From contig PQWQ01000008.1 of assembly GCA_002943765.1 (NCBI GenBank), forward strand, positions 2,211,001 to 2,275,000: 64,000 nucleotides of DNA. The letters are read 5' to 3'. Shown in pieces: positions 47,625 to 59,095 of this stretch (the first letter of the stretch is position 1; every line of letters begins with the position of its first letter). The DNA is from Psoroptes ovis. Lineage: Eukaryota > Arthropoda > Arachnida > Sarcoptiformes > Psoroptidae. Under the pieces are notes generated by a model. The model was given only the letters and a program-made list of their open reading frames with translations. It was not told the origin of the DNA and ran no database searches. A program made the position numbers and the translations under genes.

Positions 47625-49937
47625 TTAAATAATTGTTTTGTTTGTGTCAATTTGTTTGTTAAGAATTTTGTTTTGTTTTTGTTGTGAGATCTTTTTGCGG
47701 ATGGCATTCAGTCTTGACTGCTTAATTCGTTCTAAATCCAATGTTTTTCGTGCATAAATTTGTTGTTTAGTTGCTGAGATTTCTGAAGATGAATGTTGCC
47801 CATGATTGCCACTGGCTGGCTCTGAAAGTTTCTTTGCGATTTGTGAATAATAAATTGTATCAATCAATTGTTCATTAATATTTGCTTGATATGTCTGATT
47901 GTTTGAATGAATATTTTTCATGAATGAACATATTCTAAGACGTTGAGTAAAACATTGAATCGAACAAAATTGCCACAGCAAACCACGCATTCGTGTAAAT
48001 TTAGCGCGACATTTGAGGCATTTGTCTTGAACAATGTCTCGCTCGAAACGAGTGTCAGATGTGTATTTGACATGATGAATCGGTAACGGATGAAATGCCA
48101 TGATTGCTTTCCACTGTGGACCTGATTTCTGTAAACATTTAGGCGAACAGAAATGCGTCATTTGTAGTGATTTGCTTTCCGTATTAAAGCGCATAACAGC
48201 AATCATATCTGAATGTGATTTGTTTGTGTGGCATTCCTCAGTTGCACATTCAATACTGAACTGATAATCTCGGCGAAATTTTCGATAGCAATTAGATGAA
48301 CAAACCGTATACCAAGTCCACAGAGATCGAATAAGATAATAACGAAATTGATCATCATAATTGCTGTGGTCAATACTGACACGAGCATAACACACACAAC
48401 AGTCAAAATGGTTTTGTCGAGCAATTCTCTTGCGTTTGAAATGCAAAAGTTTGCAGTGTTTACTGCAAAATGATAATTTCTGTTCGTCACAAAACTGATC
48501 ATCAGCGTAAGGTATGCCTGAACATAACTCTCGCGTACAAATGTTACATTTTGGCGGACGTTCATTTGATTTAGTGCTCCATGTTCGAATGCGATAATCA
48601 TTACGATGCTGATGACAAAAATCCAAAGAAATAAATTCATTGTTTGGACATTTTATGCGCAGAGATTTGATTGAATCGCCCAAGTCATCTCTCAATTCGA
48701 TTTGACAAATATGACATCGACGTGTTGTTTGTAGATATCGTTGATAATGATCATGGTCATGAAATATTTCCAAATAGTCTTTGCCCAAGTCTTCAGGATG
48801 ATAAAATGTGAATGTATGACTGCAGTTTGACCAATCCAAATCTGAATCACTGACCGCATTGACTGTAGGGTCAGATTTTCGATAACAGAAACTACAACGG
48901 CCATTATTGCGGACATTAAGCGAAAGACATTGAAAAGAACAGAAATCTTTGAATTGAAATTGATAAAATTCAAGTTGTGTTTGTCCCAAACGATAATAAT
49001 ATTTACATGTCCAACATTTAAATATAAAAAGTCTTTTGACCGAAATAGTTTCGCTTTTGCCAAGAACATTATGTTGAAAATCTTCTAATGACATGGCTGT
49101 CCGTAGCAGTGGATCCAATAAGCGAACATCAGTCTGTTGGTCATTATTTTTGACTGATAATGATATTTTGATTAATTTATCAAAATCTTGTTCAAGTGCA
49201 TAACTTTTTTCAGTGTCATTCAAGTCTTGCATGGTCCAATTGTTTGATTGAGACTGTAATTTCAACATTGATGTTTGATATAAATGAATCAATTGGCCAA
49301 CATTATCACAAGTTGTGCCATATGTTGTTTCCAATATTTGTGGTCCAATCTTTTTGAATGATTCCAATAAAGATGGATTTGACTCAAAATCCTTGAACAT
49401 TTCTTGTAAGGAATCATTTTTAGGGCGATGAATGAATCTGAAATAGTTGGGATTCACATCCAAATAACTAAGACCAATGGCCATCTTTAAGTGGTCTAAA
49501 AGCATGGACATTATTGCTTTATCTGAAATTATAAAACTTGAATTAATCAAATGAATAATTGTTAAGAATGGCAAACCATTTTGTTGGGGCAAATTATGAA
49601 TCGAAATTTTGTTTGGCAAAAAATCAACAGCTGTTCCGATGTTATGAATGACTGCATCAATTTTTCGTTTACGTAGTTCATCGTCCAGCAAACGTTCCTT
49701 TAATCGATCCATTAATGTCATGAATTCATAGTGGTGATAATATTCGGCACAATGAGCATATTCCATTTGCATAGTTTCGCTGTCATCTTCATCAATCGTG
49801 GCCTGATCAGAGCAATCATCGATCTCATTGTGATTAGTGTCAGTTACATCAATTTCATTGCTGATAATTAATCCATAATCATTCGAATGTTTTTTCATTC
49901 GGATTTTGTTCAGACGAATTTCTGTTGATTTATTCAT
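47625..49937 (-). CDS. Cys-rich FCS/MYM-type zinc-finger protein, intronless
   Basis: A single 770-codon exon. The N-terminal third has acidic and helical stretches without clear homology. From about residue 300 to 700 there are at least six FCS-type Cys clusters: CWTCKYYY with FCSFQCLSLN, CSFCYR, CHICQIEL, CNICTRELC with FCSKHCKLLHF, CCVCYARV with CSSNCYRKF, FCSPKCLQKSG, and CLKCRAKF with FCSIQCFTQ. This spacing (CxxC then FCSxxC) is typical of MYM/TRASH zinc fingers found in chromatin regulators such as ZMYM2. I cannot name an orthologue. The absence of introns over 2.3 kb, unlike its neighbours, suggests either a retrocopy origin or lost introns. Polyadenylation signal AATAAA at 47592-47587. 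Confidence 0.65.
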   Translation of the reverse strand: MNKSTEIRLNKIRMKKHSNDYGLIISNEIDVTDTNHNEIDDCSDQATIDEDDSETMQMEYAHCAEYYHHYEFMTLMDRLKERLLDDELRKRKIDAVIHNIGTAVDFLPNKISIHNLPQQNGLPFLTIIHLINSSFIISDKAIMSMLLDHLKMAIGLSYLDVNPNYFRFIHRPKNDSLQEMFKDFESNPSLLESFKKIGPQILETTYGTTCDNVGQLIHLYQTSMLKLQSQSNNWTMQDLNDTEKSYALEQDFDKLIKISLSVKNNDQQTDVRLLDPLLRTAMSLEDFQHNVLGKSETISVKRLFIFKCWTCKYYYRLGQTQLEFYQFQFKDFCSFQCLSLNVRNNGRCSFCYRKSDPTVNAVSDSDLDWSNCSHTFTFYHPEDLGKDYLEIFHDHDHYQRYLQTTRRCHICQIELRDDLGDSIKSLRIKCPNNEFISLDFCHQHRNDYRIRTWSTKSNERPPKCNICTRELCSGIPYADDQFCDEQKLSFCSKHCKLLHFKRKRIARQNHFDCCVCYARVSIDHSNYDDQFRYYLIRSLWTWYTVCSSNCYRKFRRDYQFSIECATEECHTNKSHSDMIAVMRFNTESKSLQMTHFCSPKCLQKSGPQWKAIMAFHPLPIHHVKYTSDTRFERDIVQDKCLKCRAKFTRMRGLLWQFCSIQCFTQRLRICSFMKNIHSNNQTYQANINEQLIDTIYYSQIAKKLSEPASGNHGQHSSSEISATKQQIYARKTLDLERIKQSRLNAIRKKISQQKQNKILNKQIDTNKTII

Positions 49938-50135
49938 TTTAATTTAGTTTTTTAATTATTTAAATATTTTTTCTATTTCGATTCAATCATTTCTATTTTA
50001 AATGGAAAAGCATGAACAGCTGTGAATTGAATGCCAAGTTAATACATTGCATTGATGAAAGCGCCACTGTTTTCGAGCGAAAATTTCGAGTAACTCGTGA
50101 TTGATTCGAGTCAAGTTTTTAATTGCGTGATCAAA
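49938..50135. promoter_or_regulatory. Bidirectional zinc-finger/AAR2 promoter
   Basis: 198 bp between divergent start codons. Contains AAGCGCCACTG at 50059-50069, whose reverse complement CAGTGGCGCTT fits a CTCF-like core. No TATA box seen. Confidence 0.5.
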
Positions 50136-51328
50136 ATGAATTCAAATAATTCTGATAAAACAAATGCTGGTCATTTAATGAGAGAATATGGTACTTTGAT
50201 TGTTGAAAATTTTCCACCAGGGTCTGAGTTTGGCATTGATCTGAATATAAATTACACAGCAAATAATTTCTTTGGAATCAAAATGATTCCAGTTGGTTTG
50301 CATTTCATTCATTTTGGTTTGGTCAATCAAAATACGCAAACAGTTGCACCTCGTATTGGTTTTTTTCATTGTTTCAAAGCTGGCGAAATTTACTGCACTC
50401 GATGGAATAAACAAGAAGAAGACATTGACTTGGATGTACAGTCAGTCGAACAAAAACAAAGATTTGCTCATAATTTGGCTACTGGTCATTTGGACAAACT
50501 TCTTGGTAAGTATTGATTTTGTAGTTGTTTTGATAATGAAATAATTATGATCAATTGATAGGTGCATATCAGTTTGATAAATATCAGACATGGGTAACGC
50601 TCACAGATTTTATAACTGAAGATTTATTGAACAAAATGAATCCTGAATGTGGTAAAATATATTCGGCTTCTAATTTGGTTTATAGAAATAATTCGAATGG
50701 ACAACGAGATAGCCAAGGATTGCCGGATATGGTCGTATCACCCGAAAGTGAAGTCAAATTTGTATCAAAACCTTTGTCAAAGCATTTTTTATATCCAAAA
50801 GGAGCGACTCCCAGTCAAATCACTGAGCATTCAATTGATTCATCATACACTTTGCAACATTTGATCAATGACAAACACGACAAAAGTCAGTTTGGTCTGT
50901 TGGGAGAGTTACAATTTGCTTTTGTGATATTTTTGTTGGGACATCAATTTGAAGCATTTGAGCATTGGCAACAATTGATTCATGCGATTTGTTCATGTAT
51001 AAATGAATTGGCCGACAGAGCAGATTTATTCATGTCATTCATTCGAGTTTTACATTTTCAATTGAAACAAACTGATCAGACCATATTCGCCGATATTGTC
51101 GACAATCATAATTATCTTTTTCACGATCTACGAACATTTTTCATGAATATACGCACCGAAAATAAACGGATACGGCCTGATTTACTGGAAAGAGCTGATA
51201 AATTTAAAAATTTTCTTTGCAAAACATTCGGATGGAACTTCGGAAATGGTTCTCTCAGTAACGAAGACCATAATGAAGACGAAGATGATGATGATGATGA
51301 TGAAAAGCCAGTTATTGTTATGATTTAA
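50136..51328 (+). CDS. AAR2: AAR2 splicing factor (U5 snRNP assembly)
   Basis: Exons 50136-50505 and 50562-51328 encode 378 aa (human 384). ATG 50136 is chosen because the frame upstream has no other ATG. Signatures: GSEFGIDLNINYTANNFFGIKMIPVGLHFIHF, PRIGFFHCF, WVTLTDFITEDLLNKM, FLYPKGATPSQITEHSIDSSYTL and GELQFAFVIFLLGHQFEAFEHWQQL. These match the N-terminal beta and C-terminal helical halves of AAR2. AAR2 holds PRPF8 in immature U5 snRNP until it is exchanged for SNRNP200/Brr2. The C-terminus ends in an acidic run. Divergent from the FCS/MYM gene. Confidence 0.93.
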
Positions 51329-51920
51329 ATGATTTTTGATGATGATTAATGGTCAGTCGCTGATTTGCTGGCCATTCAACAGACCATTAAGCAAATTAAT
51401 GGAAAATGAAATTATTTGAATGATATTTAAATAGTGACAGCCGCAATTGTAACAACATCAAAATATTAACATTCGAGGGTTATTCATGTTTGCGCATAAG
51501 CCTTATTGTATATAGTTTCACGTGCCTCATTGATCAGTGGTTATGATGCCAATTGTGAGGGTATATTGTTATGATGATTTAATAATGTTTCATATGAATG
51601 AATGGTTCAGTGAATCATTTGTTATTTTAATGTGATCACCGTCCGTTTTGGGATGCTTTTTGGCATTAGCATCTCTGCACATGATACATCTGAATCACCT
51701 TTGTGAATGTATTGATGTCAGTTGCTATATATCACTCCAACTTTAATCGATTCTTGAATTGACTCAAGCGATTCAATTGATTGCTGTTACGTGCAGGATA
51801 TTCAATTGCCTGATATTTGGATTGAAATAAAAATCAATTTAAAAATGCATTCGATTAATTACATTTTAATACTGTGAATAATTGGATTAAATTAAGCAAC
51901 CAACGATAAAATCATCGTCA
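51329..51920. other. Spacer with candidate glutamate receptor promoter
   Basis: 592 bp between AAR2 and the receptor. A TATATAT motif at 51726-51732 lies about 190 bp before the receptor ATG and is the only core-promoter-like signal I see. No coding sequence recognised. Confidence 0.4.
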
Positions 51921-54900
51921 ATGTATCCATCCATAGTATTGATTGTAATATTGCATTCACTGATAGCAAATGATAATCACAAAGTGAATGGTTTATTACC
52001 GAATGTTGTCAAAATAGGTGGACTGTTTGAAAATGGTGATGAATTGGTTGAAATGGCATTCAAAGATGCGATTGCCGCAATCAATTCAGATGAAACTTTG
52101 CTGCCACAAACACGCATTGAACCAATTATTGAACGATTAGAACCCTGTGATAGTTTTCAAGCTTCCAAACGAGGTATGTGTGTCTCTGTTTTGAAATTAT
52201 TAATTCAACTAATTGATTTATAAAGTTTGCAGTCTTTTACGGCAAGGAGTCGCAGCCATTTTTGGTCCGCAATCAGTGGAGACCACAGCTCATGTACAGT
52301 CGACATCGATAACTGTTCATATGCCACACATGGAAGCCACTCAGTGGAATTTCAAATTCGACGATCCTTCATTTCATCATTCGATTAATCTGTTTCCGCA
52401 TCCAATCGTGCTGGGGAATGCATTCAGAGATTTGATTACATTAAAGAATTGGAAAAGTTTTGCCATTCTTTATGAAGAAAATGAAGCACTGGTGAGAATG
52501 CAAGAAATCTTAAAAGATCCCTCATTGAACGAAAAGCGAATTGTCGTTCGTCAATTTGCAGTGGATGAATATCGAACCACATTCAAAGAGTTACATAAAT
52601 TGGCCATTCGAAACATAATTGTGGATGTGCCACATGAACACATTTTGACAGTGCTAAGACATGCTCAACAAGTCGATATGTTATCTGCTTATCACAATTA
52701 TTTTTTCATTTCACTTGATTTGCATACAGTCGATTTGGAAGACTTTCAATACAGTGGTCTTAACATATCCGGCTTCAGTTTGGTCGATTTATCATCAAAA
52801 CAAGTCTCACAAATTGTTCATAAATTTCAACAACAGCAACAACAACAACAACAACATCAAGATTCGACCATCGACGCTCGTTATCATTGGAATGCAATCG
52901 ATACTAATTTGATGAATGTGGCCACTGATAATACAATCTATCGAATGGTTTCATCTAATAACTTCACGGTTAGTTTTGTTTCTTTGTGAAAATATTTCCA
53001 ATGCTTTAATCGAGTTTCATTCAACAGACCGAAATGGCACTTGTTTATGATGCAGTCAGACTGTTTGCACAGACTTTATATGAAATTGATAAAAATGGTC
53101 AACATTTTCAGCAGCCAGATGATATTTCTTGTGAAAACGAAAAAGTTTGGAAATTCGGGACTGTTTTGTCAAATTATATGCGAAATGTATGTCTGCTCAT
53201 TAAATTGATTGTCTGATTGATTAATTGATTTGGTGTTTGATAGATTCAAATGGAAGGAATAACTGGTCCAATCAGATTTGATTCGACTGGTTCACGGTCT
53301 GACTTTCGACTTCAGCTGTTGGAATTGACCAGAGAAGGATTGAAACATGTTGGTGATTGGCAGCCACATCAAAAAATAACTTTTATGAGTAATTACACCA
53401 AAGCAATGACTGAAATATATCGTGAATCTCTGCGAAACAAAACTCTTACCATTGTCACTATCTCGGTAATTATCCATTTGAATAATCATTTGATTGATTT
53501 TAATCAATTTTATCGGTGCACAGGGTGAACCTTACTGCATGGAAGTGGATGATGCTGAAAATCGAACTGGCAATGATCGATTTGAAGGATATTCAGTCGA
53601 TTTGATCAAGGAAATTGCTGATTTATTAGAATTCAAATATACAATCAAACTGGTAGAAGATGGTGTTTATGGCAAACGTAATGAACGTGGCGAATGGAAT
53701 GGTATGATTCGAGAATTGATTGAAGGGGTAATTATTTAATTGTGTTTATGAGTTTTGTGATTTATTTGATTTTCAATTTGATCAATAGAAAGCTGATATG
53801 GCCATCGCTGATTTGACCATTACTTATGAACGAGAAGCCGCAGTTGATTTTACGATGCCATTCATGTCGTTGGGTATTGGTATTTTGTACAAACGACAGA
53901 AAAAAGAGCCACCAACTTTGTTTTCATTTATGTCACCTTTGGCTATGGATGTGTGGGTTTATTTGATTACATCGTTCTTAGGCGTGACTCTGTTTCTATT
54001 TTTCTTGGCACGTTTCTCACCATACGAATGGGTCAATCCACATCCATGTAATCAGGATCCGTTGGAGCTGAAGAATAATTTTTCAATGAAAAACACTTTA
54101 TGGTTCACGATTGGTTGTTTGATGCAGCAAGGTTGCGATATTATGCCTCGTTCATTATCAACCCGAGTATTAGCAGCCAGTTGGTGGTTCTTCATTTTGA
54201 TATTAGTCTCATCTTATACTGCTAATTTGGCTGCCTTTTTGACTGTCGAACGTATGGTTAATCCAATCGAATCGGCCGAAGATTTATCAAAGCAAACGAA
54301 AATTCCCTATGGTTGCCTTAAATCAGGATCGACTGAAGCTTTTTTCCGAAGTTCAAATTTCTCAACCTATGCACGAATGTGGAGTTTCATGGAGTCATAC
54401 AGACCGTCGGTGTTTGTGGAGTCCAACAAAAAAGGAGTGGATCGTGTGGAGAAAGGCAATTATGCATTCCTTATGGAGAGTACCACAATCGAATATATTG
54501 TCGAACGCAAATGCGATTTATTCCAAGTGGGTTCATTACTCGATTCCAAAGGTTATGGCATCGCCACGCCACCAGATTCGCCATATAGGTCCATTGTTTC
54601 GGATGCAATTTTGAAACTGCAAGAAGAAGGCAAACTGCTTATGCTCAAAAATCGATGGTGGTCAGGCAAAGGCAAATGTGGCGGTCAAAAAGAGACGCAA
54701 AAAGTTTCAGTGTCTGCGTCTGAATTAGGCTTAGCCAACGTTGGAGGTGTATTCGTTGTGTTGGCTGCCGGTTCCATAATCGCAATCATTATTTGTATTG
54801 GCGAATTTATTTGGAAAATGGGAAACATTCCCAGGTCTGAAAGAGTAAGTATTTTTGTTTGTTTGTTTATTTATTTATTAATAAATGATTGTTTGTGTTT

Positions 54901-55159
54901 GTTTGTTGGCTGACAGGAACATATCGGCATCGAATTATTACGGGAAATAAAATATGTAATTTGTTGCTACGGAAATACACGTCCCATTCGTAAAGTGTAC
55001 GACTGGGATCCAACACGAAGTCTTATAATAGAGCCAACATTAGCGGATGGCAGCCACAACAATGTCGGCGGTAGTACGACCGGCATTTCACATCCGCAGC
55101 AGCATCAATTTAGTTATGCAGACGATGATAAAAATGATTATTTGTTTGCGGCCAAATGA
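51921..55159 (+). CDS. Ionotropic glutamate receptor, kainate-type (GRIK-like)
   Basis: Exons 51921-52173, 52226-52968, 53028-53186, 53244-53465, 53524-53727, 53789-54844 and 54917-55159 give 959 aa. A signal peptide (MYPSIVLIVILHSLIA) starts an amino-terminal domain with VCSLLRQGVAAIFGP. The ligand-binding core has GEPYCM, GYSVDLIKEIADLL, and ADLTITYERE with the glutamate alpha-carboxylate Arg. The pore loop reads CLMQQGCDIMPRSLS with Gln at the Q/R site (about residue 640), then SSYTANLAAFLT, and the S2 Glu in FLMESTTIEY. Gln at this site predicts Ca2+ permeability unless edited. The Gln-rich run in exon 2 sits in a loop. Cytosolic tail about 100 aa. The 52 bp first intron is one of the shortest here. 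Kainate versus AMPA-like subtype rests on overall pattern. Confidence 0.9.
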
Positions 55160-55996
55160 GACAATCTTCGATAGGAATCAATCTTCTTAGTTTTAACCAT
55201 CATAATTAGTGTCCTCTGTGTGTTTGTGTGTTTACTTGACACTATGCCATTACTTTCAATGGTCGATTATCTAAAATTTAGAATCAAACTCAAAAGGCCT
55301 TGGAATTAATCACAATCGCATTCGACATTTTATATCGTTAGTGTCATTTAGTCGCATGATTCCCTCACAAATCTTTACATTTTTGTTGATTTTGTTGTTT
55401 AATACATTCAGTTATCAATTTTGAATTTTTCATTACTAAAATCAGTCAAGTTCATAGGTCACCGAGTGAACTTGTCAAGTATAAACTGGTTCCTCACAAA
55501 AATCAACCAACTTTATAGGTTGTCGGGTGAACCTGTCAAGTATAAACTGATCAGTGAATTTGTTGAAACTCGGGCGTTAAGAAAAGATGACTTGCGCATA
55601 GATTGCTTGCTGACTAATAAGAGCAAATGGCTGTGATGACGATATTGAAAGCCGACGACAATTGTTTGTTTGATATTTATTGTTACTGTTTGTATGATGG
55701 TCATATGCGGATGTTAATCTCGATTTGATTGCAACAAATACCTAAAAAGTGATTGTTTTTCATTTATCTGAGTGATTTATTTTTTATTCATTTGTTTGTT
55801 GTTGCTCTTGTTATGCTGTGTTTTATGCTTTTGCTGAGTTAACAAATCAATTTGTTTATAGTCAGCGCACTTGTGATGCATGCCCACACCACACCTAGAA
55901 AACAATTTTGATGTTGATTGGCCGATCAATTAGTTGTGTTTTGATTTTTGACCATTTTATTTGAATCACTTTGATCATCATAAATAATTATTGATT
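55160..55996. other. Spacer between glutamate receptor and Arp3
   Basis: 837 bp. Contains a two-copy 61 bp tandem duplication at about 55441-55550 (listed separately) and T-rich sequence; no coding signal. Confidence 0.5.
55441..55550. repeat. Two-copy 61 bp degenerate tandem repeat
   Basis: TCAAGTATAAACTG recurs at 55475-55488 and 55536-55549. Each copy is preceded by a related segment (TTCATAGGTCACCGAGTGAAC versus TTTATAGGTTGTCGGGTGAAC-like). The first copy also has an inverted pair CAAGTTCA/TGAACTTG at 55447-55474. Confidence 0.7.
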
Positions 55997-57461
55997 ATGG
56001 CTCATGGAATGCCAGCCATCGTCATTGACAATGGCACAGGGTATGTTTTTATGAATGATTTTTGATTGAATTTGATTAATTAATTGATTGATTGACATTT
56101 GATTAATAGTTACACAAAGATGGGTTATTCTGGAAATCGAGAACCAAATTTCATAATTCCATCAGCAATCGCCATCAAAGAAACATCGAAAGTAGGCGAT
56201 CAAGCATCCAGACGATTAGCTCGTGGGGTTGATGATCTCGATTTTTACATTGGAGATGAAGCATTAGATGCCACTGGATATTCTGTGAAGGTATTCTATC
56301 ATTTGATTTTGATTAGTTTTATTAATTATTTATTAAATGATTAAATGTTTAGTATCCGATTCGCCATGGAATCGTAGAAGATTGGGACCTGATGGAACGC
56401 TATTGGGAGCAGTGTATATTCCGTTTTCTACGCGCTGAACCTGAAGACCACTATTTTCTGTTAACAGAACCTCCGCTCAATACGCCAGAAAATCGTGAAT
56501 ATACTGCCGAAATTATGTTCGAGACGTTTAATGTGCCTGGTTTATATATCGCAGTGCAAGCTGTCCTTGCTTTGGCTGCCTCTTGGACCAATCGACAAAT
56601 TGGTGAACGAACATTGACTGGTATTGTCATCGATTCAGGTGATGGTGTCACTCATTGTATTCCGGTGGCTGAAGGTTACATCATCGGGAGCTGCATCAAA
56701 CACATTCCGATAGCCGGTCGAAACATCACTTATTTCATTCAGAATCTGTTACGAGAACGAGAATTCGGTATTCCAGCCGAACAGTCATTGGAAACAGCCA
56801 AAGCAATCAAAGAAAGGTTTTGTTATGTTTGTCCAGATATTGCCAAAGAGTTTGAGAAATATGACAAAAATCCATCCAAATGGATTAAAAAGTATACAGG
56901 CATAACTGCCATCACCAAACAGCCTTTCGAAGTGGATGTTGGCTTTGAGCGCTTCCTTGGACCCGAAGTATTTTTTAATCCAGAAATTGCTAATCCTGAT
57001 TTCGTCACTTCTCTGTCCGATATCGTAGATACATGCATCCAGAATTGTCCCATTGATGTCAGACGACCATTGTATAAGGTATTCTTTCTTTGCTTTTTAC
57101 TGATTAATTTTTGACTTATTCTTTGTTTGTTTATTCATATTTATTTAATGAAAAGAATATCGTATTGTCTGGTGGTTCGACCATGTTCAAAGATTTTGAT
57201 CGACGTTTGCAGCGTGACATTCATCGATTGGTTAGTCAGCGAATGAAATTGAGTTATCAGCTCAGTCAAGGCAGACTGAATCCAACACCGATAGAAGTGC
57301 AAGTAGTGTCTCATAACATGCAGAGATATGCTGTTTGGTTTGGTGGATCAATGTTGGCGTCAACACCTGAGTTTTATTCAGTTTGTCATACCAAATCTCA
57401 GTATGAAGAATACGGACCATCCATTTGTCGTCATAATCCGGTTTTTGGCACTATGACATGA
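55997..57461 (+). CDS. ARP3: Actin-related protein 3 (Arp3)
   Basis: Exons 55997-56040, 56110-56290, 56353-57078 and 57156-57461 give 418 aa, the same length as human ARP3. Sequence identity to the family is obvious: PAIVIDNGTGYTKMGYSGN, KVGDQASRRLARGVDDLDF, HGIVEDWDLMERYWEQ, RAEPEDHYFLLTEPPLNTPE, VIDSGDGVTHCIPVAEGY, NIVLSGGSTMF and YAVWFGGSMLASTPEF. The first exon is only 15 codons, ending inside the Gly of the phosphate-binding DNGTG loop. Arp3 is an ATP-binding subunit of the Arp2/3 complex that nucleates branched actin filaments. Confidence 0.97.
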
Positions 57462-57817
57462 TGATTCAATGTTGATGTGTTTGTTTTGTAAAATAAATAA
57501 TTCATTCATTCATTAATTGATATGCTAATTACTCTGCTGCAGGGCATATTTATTATTCATGAATTGATTGAGAGAGAGGCAGCATTGAGAAGCATAAAAA
57601 AGCGACCACGCATGTCTCATGATTGACCGGTTTCGATTGTCGTCTGGAGATGGCTGTTTAGTGGTGGATGTGTTTACATTTCTATAAACAGCAACTACAA
57701 ACATTCACATTTGGACACGTCGACTAAATTCATTTGTTCAGATTATTTCTGTGATTGATTTGATCAGAATCAAAGATTAATTGATTTGTGTTGAAATATT
57801 TGAAATAATTCCTAAAA
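57462..57817. promoter_or_regulatory. Arp3 3' end and calumenin promoter region
   Basis: AATAAA at about 57491-57496 fits Arp3 polyadenylation. TATAAA at 57683-57688 lies 130 bp before the next ATG and is a plausible TATA box for the calumenin gene. Nothing else seen in these 356 bp. Confidence 0.4.
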
Positions 57818-58851
57818 ATGGCCTATCAATTGTTGCAGTGGGCATGTGTCACTTTGATGGTTGGACTGTGTTTGGCTAATACTGACAGTGATGATCGTCA
57901 TATGCACGAAAGCCAAATTCCACCACCGAATCAGCAGCCAAGTCAAGATGATGTGAATAGAATGCTCAAAGAATCATTCAAATTAATCGACAAAAACAAT
58001 GACCAATTAGTGGACACTGACGAATTGAAAGAATGGTTGGATAAGATTCATAATGCCTTAATTACTGAAAATGTGGAACAACAATGGACTTATTATGCAC
58101 CACCAGTGCAAGAAGTGCACAGTTGGCAGACATATGACCCTGAAAAAAAGGAAGCCTTGACATGGGACCATTACATAAATGCCACTTACACTGAAGATGT
58201 GGTCAAAGCATATCGAGAAAAGGCTGACCCGGAACAATTTAAATCTGATGATCCAAACTTTAAAACATATTACGCCATGCTTCAACGTGCAGAACGAAGA
58301 TGGAAAGTGGCTGACCAAAACAATGACACCGTCCTGGTCAAAGAAGAATTCAGACTGTTTTTGCATCCAGAAGAGTCTGAATTAACCAAAGGACTTTTGG
58401 TTGAAGAAGCAATGGATGACATGGACAAAGACGGTAATCGAGAAGTTACCTTAGAGGAATACATGAAACACATGAAAGATGTTACTCCTGAACAGGAAAA
58501 ACAAGACCCCAATTTCGAAACAGTGAGTAGAATGCATTTGATTAAGTATTTAATTAAGTTTTATTTGTTTGAATGCAGACTCATCAGTCGCAATTTGAGA
58601 CATATTTGGACAAAAACAAAGATGGTAATCTCTGCATAGCCGAATTGACTGAATGGCTTATTCCAAGTTATGATCGTCATGAAGCAGAAGCAACTCGCAT
58701 GATTCAAGACACTGACGGTGACCACGATCAGAAATTGAAAATAGAAGAAATAATTGGTAACAATCAATACTTTTTGAGCTTAATTCCTGCAGAAATGTGG
58801 CGAAAATATGCTCAATCTTCCAGCACTGCATCTCCACATGATGAGTTTTAA
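57818..58851 (+). CDS. Calumenin/reticulocalbin (CREC family) with HDEF retention signal
   Basis: Exons 57818-58522 and 58579-58851 encode 325 aa (human calumenin 315). A signal peptide (hydrophobic LLQWACVTLMVGLCLA) is followed by six EF-hand units: DKNNDQLVDTDE, a degenerate DPEKKEALTWDH, DQNNDTVLVKEE, DKDGNREVTLEE, DKNKDGNLCIAE and a final DTDGDHDQKLKIEE. The protein ends HDEF, the ER/secretory-pathway retention signal of calumenin. CREC proteins are low-affinity Ca2+ buffers and chaperone partners in the ER. One N-glycosylation sequon (NATY) is conserved in position. The donor is GTGAGT. AATAAA near 58944 can serve as polyadenylation signal. Confidence 0.92.
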
Positions 58852-59095
58852 TGAATGTATCATTCGCTGCCAAATTGGTGTGATAGGCCTTGGCATTTTT
58901 TTACATTTTTATTTGTAAATGAACCGATCCTTGCTTTGAATCAAATAAATTTTTTCAGAAAAAACCAAAGGCTATAGACTGCCATCTTTTTTCAAAAAAA
59001 TCAAAGGCAATAGTAAGGCAATTTTTCAAAAAAAAATTAGACATCGAAAATCGAAAATCATTTGAATGAATTTCGTACATTTAGATTTCAATAAA

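Noticed and set aside
48203..49069. Frames of 125-145 codons inside the zinc-finger gene
   Set aside because: Shadow frames of the long Cys-rich ORF.
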